From the NCBI GenBank assembly GCA_947647735.1, contig CANSLJ010000011.1, positions 1 through 64,000 of the forward strand: a stretch of 64,000 bases of DNA. The letters are read 5' to 3'. The DNA is from an uncultured bacterium. Its GTDB lineage: Bacteria; Bacillota; Clostridia; Lachnospirales; Lachnospiraceae. Below the pieces are notes generated by a model that made no database searches, was not told the DNA's origin, and saw nothing but the letters and a program-made list of their open reading frames with translations. Made by a program: the position numbers and the translations under genes. Positions 59,643 to 64,000 of this stretch are shown in pieces (position 1 is the first letter of the stretch; each line of letters opens with the position of its first letter).

Positions 59643-59952
59643 ATGCTCTCCCAGTGTTAAAACCGTTACTTTGTATATCATATTAGGGGGAAGATGAAAA
59701 TATGACAGGCAGGATGTGACAAGTGGGATTTGTTTTCTTCTGTATAGAACACTTTGCTTTTGACGGCTTGATTGAGATCGCGTCCCGTCAGGATGAGGCG
59801 GGGGTTGATATGGCTTTTTGCTGGGATGCCCCGGGAGAAAACATTTAGTGGAACTGTTCACACTACAATTTATGAATAGAGTATACTGTTTTCGAGCAAG
59901 AAAATGTGTTATGATATTATGTGGCTTGCAAAGTTAATGGAATGGGGGCGGC
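59643..59952. other. 310-base gap between divergent genes
   Basis: No convincing gene is present. It must hold the promoters for the - strand membrane protein and the + strand kinase-like gene. A TATGAT (59910-59915) and a TATACT (59882-59887) before the kinase are candidate -10 elements but lack good -35 boxes. I see no repeats. Confidence 0.4.
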
Positions 59953-60894
59953 ATGAAATTAGAAGATTTTAGTGGATACAAACAGAATCAGAAAATGTAT
60001 GGGGGAACTGCCGGAAGAAAGATGGGGATTTCTTATGATGGAAAAGATTATATTTTAAAATTTCCGGGAAATCTCAGGGAACAGGAAATGAAGAATATCA
60101 GGCTTAGTTACTCTAACAGTCCAGTATGTGAATATATCGGTTCGCAGGTTTATCAAATGCTTGGCTTTAAGGTACATGAAACCATACTTGGTGAAAGAAA
60201 CGGTAAGATTGTTGTTGCCTGCAGGGATTTTCTGGAAACGGGAGAGATATTGTACGAGTTTGACAAAATCAAAGTGACTTTTGAACCGCACTTTCTTGAT
60301 TCTAATGGAAACGAAACAAACGGTGTGGGAGTTGACCTGTACGAAATACTGATGACAATACAGGAACATCCGTTTTTGGCAGATGTACCAGGGATCAAGG
60401 CACATTTCTGGAATATGTTTGTTGTGGATGCGTTGATCGGGAATCCCGATAGAAATAATAGTAACTGGGGAATCATTTTGAAAGCAGACGGCAGCAGGCG
60501 TATTGCTCCTGTTTATGATAATGGTAATTGTCTGAATTGCAAATGGGATGAAGAAAAGATGTTGGAAGTATTGTCAGACGAAAACAAACTGGAGGTAGAA
60601 AGTTATAAAGGGCGCAGATGTATTTTTGAATTGGAAGGAAAAAAAATAAATCCGTATCATATTATGGAAAGCATGAGGTATCGGGAATGCACGGAAGCGG
60701 TGGAAAGGCTTGCTCCAGTAATGGGAGACATTTTACCTGAGATCAGAAAAATGATCAGAGAGATTCCGGTTATATCAGAAATACAGAAAGACTTTTACTA
60801 TAGAATTATGGAGTGCAGATGTAATAAGGTATTTCTTCCGCTTTATCGGAAGATTGCCAGTGAAAAGAGATGTGGCGAAAACGGGGAAGGTTAG
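59953..60894 (+). CDS. HipA/CtkA-like Ser/Thr kinase
   Basis: 313 residues resembling the short HipA-like kinases of the CtkA type. GRKMGISYDGKDYILKFPGN carries the ATP-site Lys near residue 36. The catalytic loop is VVDALIGNPDRNNSNWGIIL (about 157-176), with the Asp and Asn of the HipA family, and APVYDNGNCLNC contains the metal-binding DNG. It lacks the N-terminal HipA subdomain and has no HipB antitoxin upstream. Instead a 71-residue gene follows after 21 bases. It may act in growth control or as a toxin. Confidence 0.82.
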   Translation: MKLEDFSGYKQNQKMYGGTAGRKMGISYDGKDYILKFPGNLREQEMKNIRLSYSNSPVCEYIGSQVYQMLGFKVHETILGERNGKIVVACRDFLETGEILYEFDKIKVTFEPHFLDSNGNETNGVGVDLYEILMTIQEHPFLADVPGIKAHFWNMFVVDALIGNPDRNNSNWGIILKADGSRRIAPVYDNGNCLNCKWDEEKMLEVLSDENKLEVESYKGRRCIFELEGKKINPYHIMESMRYRECTEAVERLAPVMGDILPEIRKMIREIPVISEIQKDFYYRIMECRCNKVFLPLYRKIASEKRCGENGEG

Positions 60895-60915
60895 AAAGGG
60901 AAGGGAGGGAACAGA

Positions 60916-61131
60916 ATGTATATTGATGAGAAGATCACTCTGTCTGCCGATCTTCCGAAAGGATTGCGAAGTGATTTTAAGGAATTGCAGGAATATTATG
61001 ATGCAGGAGACTGGCTCCGGTTTGATCTTTTGTTTGAGACGGTGGAAGCGAGCGTTAAAGCATATTATCTGGCAGGAAAGATCAGCAGGGAGGAACTGAA
61101 TCTTATTTTCAGGAAATATGGAATCGCGTAG
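60916..61131 (+). CDS. 71-residue partner of the HipA-like kinase
   Basis: Small acidic helical protein, DEKITLSADLPKGLRSDFKE then EASVKAYYLAGKISREELNL. Family not recognised. ATG60916 follows GGGAGGGAAC. The close spacing to the kinase gene suggests one transcript and a possible regulator or antitoxin role; no DNA-binding motif is evident. Confidence 0.72.
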   Translation: MYIDEKITLSADLPKGLRSDFKELQEYYDAGDWLRFDLLFETVEASVKAYYLAGKISREELNLIFRKYGIA

Positions 61132-61185
61132 AGAGAGTAGCAGGCAGTTTACGAAAAGTTGAAAAGCTTTGATAAAATTCCGGGA

Positions 61186-61214
61186 TTGACAAATGCGTAC
61201 AGGTCGAGTATGAT
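61186..61214 (+). promoter_or_regulatory. Consensus promoter of glnA
   Basis: A perfect TTGACA (61186-61191), a 17-base spacer and TATGAT (61209-61214). The predicted start near 61221 gives a leader of about 150 nt. Confidence 0.85.
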
Positions 61215-61229
61215 TTTTGAGAAGACAAA

Positions 61230-61266
61230 GGCGTTCTTATACTGAGGGATAAGAGCGCCCTTTTTG
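61230..61266 (+). terminator. Attenuator-like terminator in the glnA leader
   Basis: GGCGTTCTTAT (61230-61240) pairs with ATAAGAGCGCC (61249-61259) with one G-T pair, followed by CTTTTTG. It lies just after the predicted start of transcription and about 100 bases before glnA, so transcripts would stop early unless it is bypassed. A second hairpin, CGCTGC-AGATT-GCAGCG (61317-61333), lies further down. An alternative reading is that it only ends the upstream kinase transcript. Confidence 0.6.
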
Positions 61267-61368
61267 TAAAGAATAGGTTCGTCGGAAGACAGATCTGTTC
61301 GCTGCGGTGCGATCTGCGCTGCAGATTGCAGCGTTTCCCGTAAAAGGATGAGATAAGGAGACTATACA

Positions 61369-62700
61369 ATGAATAACTTGACAAAGCAGGATATCATGAA
61401 TCTCGTGGTGGAAGAGGATGTGGAATTTATCCGCCTGCAGTTTACGGATATTTTCGGGAATCTGAAAAATGTGGCGGTGACATCGAGCCAGCTTGAGAGG
61501 GCGCTTAACAATGAATGCATGTTTGACGGTTCATCCATCGAGGGGTTTACCGGCAGGGTGGAGTCGGATATGTATCTGTATCCCGATCTGAATACGATGA
61601 CGATTTTTCCCTGGCGTCCGCAGCAGGGCAGGGTGGCGAGGCTGATCTGCGATATCTACAGGCCGAACGGGACGCCCTTTGAGGGAGATCCGCGGTATAT
61701 CCTGAAAAAAGCGATCCGGGAGGCGGCGGATATGGGTTATACTTTCGATGTGGGACCGGAGTGCGAGTTTTTCCTGTTTGATATGGATGAGAACGGAGCG
61801 CCTACCACGCATACGAGGGAGCAGGCAGGTTATTTTGATATGGGAACGGTGGATTTCGGGGAGAATGCCAGAAGGGATATGATCCTGACGCTGGAGGAGA
61901 TGGGATTTACAGTGGAGTCCTCCCATCACGGCAAGGCGCCGGCACAGCATGAGATTGACTTTCAGTATGGCGAGGCGCTGCGGGTGGCGGATGATATCAT
62001 GACCTTCAAGCTGACGGTAAAGACCATCGCCAAGCGGCACGGGCTCCACGCCACGTTTATGCCGAAGCCGAAATTCGGCGTGACCGGTTCGGGGATGCAT
62101 ATCAATATGTCTTTAAATCGGGACGGAGAAAATATTTTCGGCGATGCTTCCGATAAGAATGGGCTGAGCAGGGAGGCATACTATTTTATCGGCGGTATCA
62201 TGAAACATTTAAAAGGCATGACCGCCATCACGAATCCCCTTGTGAATTCCTATAAGCGGCTGGTGCCAGGGTATGATGCGCCGGTACATATCGCCTGGAG
62301 TATCGGCAACAGGAGTCCGCTGATCCGGGTGCCGGCAACGGACAGCAGGCATGCGAGGATAGAACTGCGAAATCCGGATCCCTGTACTAATCCCTATCTG
62401 GCACTGGCGGTATGCCTGCGGGCGGGTCTGGACGGTATCAGGAATCATATCATGCCGCCGGAGAGCGTGGATAAGAATATACAGGAGATGTCCAGAGAGG
62501 ATGTGCAGAGGGAGGGGATAGAATCGATTCCGGCTACCCTGCTGGATGCATTGAATGAACTGGAGAAGGATCCTCTCGTGATGGAGACACTGGGCGACCA
62601 TGTGACGCGCAATTATGTCAGGGCAAAGAGGGAGGAGTGGAAGGAATATATTTCTGATGTCTCGGAATGGGAGATCGGGCGTTATCTGCTGAACTGCTAG
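61369..62700 (+). CDS. glnA: Glutamine synthetase, type I
   Basis: 443 residues of GSI-alpha size; makes glutamine from glutamate, ammonia and ATP, and forms dodecamers. Signature blocks are FDGSSIEGFTGRVESDMYLY, VGPECEFFLF, HHGKAPAQHEIDFQYGEALR, FMPKPKFGVTGSGMHINMSL (ATP/ammonia site), NSYKRLVPGYDAPVHIAWS and NRSPLIRVPA. The adenylylation-site segment typical of proteobacterial GSI-beta is not present, as expected in Firmicutes. Expression is probably set by the leader terminator and by the ANTAR protein encoded next. It also supplies the glutamine that the proposed glutamine kinase at 29.6 kb would need. Confidence 0.97.
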   Translation: MNNLTKQDIMNLVVEEDVEFIRLQFTDIFGNLKNVAVTSSQLERALNNECMFDGSSIEGFTGRVESDMYLYPDLNTMTIFPWRPQQGRVARLICDIYRPNGTPFEGDPRYILKKAIREAADMGYTFDVGPECEFFLFDMDENGAPTTHTREQAGYFDMGTVDFGENARRDMILTLEEMGFTVESSHHGKAPAQHEIDFQYGEALRVADDIMTFKLTVKTIAKRHGLHATFMPKPKFGVTGSGMHINMSLNRDGENIFGDASDKNGLSREAYYFIGGIMKHLKGMTAITNPLVNSYKRLVPGYDAPVHIAWSIGNRSPLIRVPATDSRHARIELRNPDPCTNPYLALAVCLRAGLDGIRNHIMPPESVDKNIQEMSREDVQREGIESIPATLLDALNELEKDPLVMETLGDHVTRNYVRAKREEWKEYISDVSEWEIGRYLLNC

Positions 62701-62791
62701 GGGAAAACCTGTTTTCGGATTTTAAAGGGACAATACGGTAAGATGAGCTGCCACGGGCAAGAGCTTTCGGCACCGGAAAGGGGGTGGGCGC

Positions 62792-63331
62792 ATGACCGGT
62801 ATTGTAGTGGTTTTTCCACGGATGGAAGATGCCAGAGGAATCAGGAATCTTCTTGTCAGGAGCGGTTTTTCGGTACATGCCGTCTGCACTACGGGGGCAC
62901 AGGCGATCAGCGCGCTGGAAGATTTAAATGACGGTATTGTCATCAGCGGTTACAAGCTGGCGGATATGATGTATCTGGAGTTGAAAGAGTGCCTGCCGGG
63001 GAGTGTCAGAATGCTGCTTCTTGCGACAAGGCAGCACCTTGCGGAATGCGATACGGGGGATCTTGCCTTTCTGCCGATGCCGTTAAAAGCGCATGAGCTG
63101 GTGGATATGGTACATACGCTGCTTCGGGAGTGTGAGAGGTCCCGCAAAAAGCGTCGGGAGGAACCGAGGCAGAAGAGCCCGGAGGAGATGGAACTGATCG
63201 CCCGGGCGAAAGCGCTTTTGATGGAAAAGAGATCCATGACGGAAATGCAGGCGCATAAGTATCTGCAAAAGTGCAGTATGGACAGCGGCAGGAGTATTGT
63301 GGAGTCGGCACAGATGATTTTAATGTTATAG
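62792..63331 (+). CDS. ANTAR-domain RNA-binding regulator
   Basis: 179 residues. The N-terminal ~115 residues look like a degenerate receiver domain (IVVVFPRMEDARGIRNLLVR, VISGYKLADMMYLELKE) without the phosphorylated Asp context of true receivers. The C-terminal ~55 residues are an ANTAR domain (EEMELIARAKALLMEKRSMT, EMQAHKYLQKCSMDSGRSIV). ANTAR proteins bind paired hairpins in nascent RNA and prevent termination. In clostridia a similar gene next to glnA controls nitrogen genes by antitermination. The 91-base gap to glnA suggests co-transcription. Confidence 0.9.
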   Translation: MTGIVVVFPRMEDARGIRNLLVRSGFSVHAVCTTGAQAISALEDLNDGIVISGYKLADMMYLELKECLPGSVRMLLLATRQHLAECDTGDLAFLPMPLKAHELVDMVHTLLRECERSRKKRREEPRQKSPEEMELIARAKALLMEKRSMTEMQAHKYLQKCSMDSGRSIVESAQMILML

Positions 63332-63341
63332 GAGAGAGCGT

Positions 63342-64000
63342 ATGAAGTTTACAAAGATGCATGGCTGTGGCAATGATTATATTTATGTAAATGGAATGGA
63401 GGAAAAGATAGAGCCGGAGAGGAAGCCGGAACTTGTGCGGCGGATGAGCGAGCGGCATTTCGGCGTCGGTTCGGACGGTGTGATCTTTATCAATGCTTCC
63501 GATGCGGCGGATTTTGAGATGGAGATGTGGAACGCCGACGGGACGAGAGGTGAGATGTGCGGAAACGGTATCCGCTGTGTGGCGAAATATGTGTATGACA
63601 AGGGGCTTACGGATAAAACCGGGATCAGTATTGTCAGCGGCGGGCAGGCCAAGTATCTGGAGCTTCAGGTGCGGGACGGGAAGATGCTGACTGCGAAGGT
63701 CAATATGGGGAAACCTGTTTTTGCGCCGGAGGAGATTCCAGTGGTGATGCCGGAGGGAGCGGAAAGTGTGGTGAATGCCCCGATCGTGGTGAATGGCGTG
63801 GAATATCATATGACATGTGTGTCAATGGGAAATCCACACGCTGTCGTATTTTTGGATGATGTGTCAGGTTTGGAAATTGAGAAGCTGGGTCCCTGTTTTG
63901 AGAATCATGAGAGGTTTCCGAGGAGGGTAAATACAGAGTTTGTGAAAGTGCTGGACAGAAATCATGTGGAGATGCGCGTCTGGGAGCGGGGAAGCGGTGA
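63342..64000 (+). CDS. dapF: Diaminopimelate epimerase, 5' part
   Basis: The window ends inside the gene after 219 codons. It converts L,L- to meso-diaminopimelate for lysine and peptidoglycan. Start MKFTKMHGCGNDYIYVNG is diagnostic. The first catalytic Cys is in NADGTRGEMCGNGIRCVAKY (about residue 74), and MTCVSMGNPHAVVFLDD follows. The second catalytic Cys lies beyond the window; the last visible residues MRVWERGSG are the conserved block just before it. The ribosome binding site GGAGAGAG precedes ATG63342. Confidence 0.95.
   Translation, partial: MKFTKMHGCGNDYIYVNGMEEKIEPERKPELVRRMSERHFGVGSDGVIFINASDAADFEMEMWNADGTRGEMCGNGIRCVAKYVYDKGLTDKTGISIVSGGQAKYLELQVRDGKMLTAKVNMGKPVFAPEEIPVVMPEGAESVVNAPIVVNGVEYHMTCVSMGNPHAVVFLDDVSGLEIEKLGPCFENHERFPRRVNTEFVKVLDRNHVEMRVWERGSG

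Noticed and set aside
61261..61340. Glutamine riboswitch (glnA RNA) before glnA
   Set aside because: Only a short GTCGGAAGAC segment resembles part of that motif. The rest of the consensus is missing, and the element is known mainly from cyanobacteria and marine metagenomes.
63006..63809. A 267-codon open frame on the - strand
   Set aside because: It runs opposite the ANTAR gene and dapF, both clearly real, and resembles no protein family.
1..64000. CRISPR array
   Set aside because: Scanning by eye showed no regularly spaced short direct repeats and no cas-like genes.

Overview
The window looks like part of the chromosome of a motile, Gram-positive anaerobe of the Clostridia, most likely a Lachnospiraceae member. 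This rests on the style of the flagellin, a SigD-type flagellin promoter, a VanR/VanS-like two-component pair, an ANTAR protein directly behind type I glutamine synthetase, and strong purine-rich ribosome binding sites throughout. Almost every gene lies on the + strand; one small membrane protein near 59 kb is on the - strand.

Layout. 1-2.3 kb: tRNA-His (partial), tRNA-Gln, tRNA-Lys, a MATE exporter, tRNA-Leu and a 60-residue orphan. 2.3-6.5 kb: flagellin with a SigD-type promoter and a structured leader carrying two CsrA-like GGA hairpins, then a large glycosyltransferase with a helical-repeat tail that may glycosylate flagellin. 6.6-44.2 kb: a very large surface-glycan locus starting at a consensus promoter (6564-6592). 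44.3-51.9 kb: an ATPase/nuclease-like protein, a response regulator and histidine kinase pair, a CgeB-like glycosyltransferase, a 41-residue membrane peptide and a second flagellin-type glycosyltransferase. 52-64 kb: mostly housekeeping genes (hisC-like, hslO, nadE, glnA, ANTAR regulator, dapF), with small-gene islands at 55.3-56.2 kb and 59.9-61.1 kb.

The main discovery is inside the glycan locus. One module (13.0-19.2 kb) holds a 2-aminoethylphosphonate pathway: PEP phosphomutase (fused to a cytidylyltransferase), phosphonopyruvate decarboxylase, a PhnW-type aminotransferase and a LicC/PntC-like cytidylyltransferase. A LicD-type head-group transferase lies just upstream. A second module (29.6-35.2 kb) has the enzyme set that in Campylobacter jejuni makes the activated phosphoramidate for capsule O-methyl phosphoramidate. 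It contains a PEP-synthase-like kinase (glutamine kinase, Cj1418 type), an APS-kinase-like kinase (Cj1415 type), a class I glutamine amidotransferase-type hydrolase (Cj1417 type) and a CTP-dependent nucleotidyltransferase (Cj1416 type). Two methyltransferase-domain proteins follow, plus a formyltransferase and an orphan not expected from the Campylobacter set. I therefore infer that this Firmicute decorates one surface glycan with both a C-P (phosphonate) and a P-N (phosphoramidate) head group.

Each module sits next to a soluble alkaline-phosphatase-superfamily protein of about 590-600 residues with the same domain order (11.2 and 27.8 kb); a third such protein is at 25.9 kb. They are candidates for head-group transfer or editing. 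A small Rossmann-like module (FGAG...DN) recurs in at least six proteins of the locus, fused to glycosyltransferases, methyltransferases, a phosphatase-like protein and a ParB-like domain. The stretch from about 22.3 to 36.3 kb is visibly more A+T-rich than its flanks, which suggests it was acquired separately. One gene of the locus (41.8-43.3 kb) is split by a single-base frameshift.
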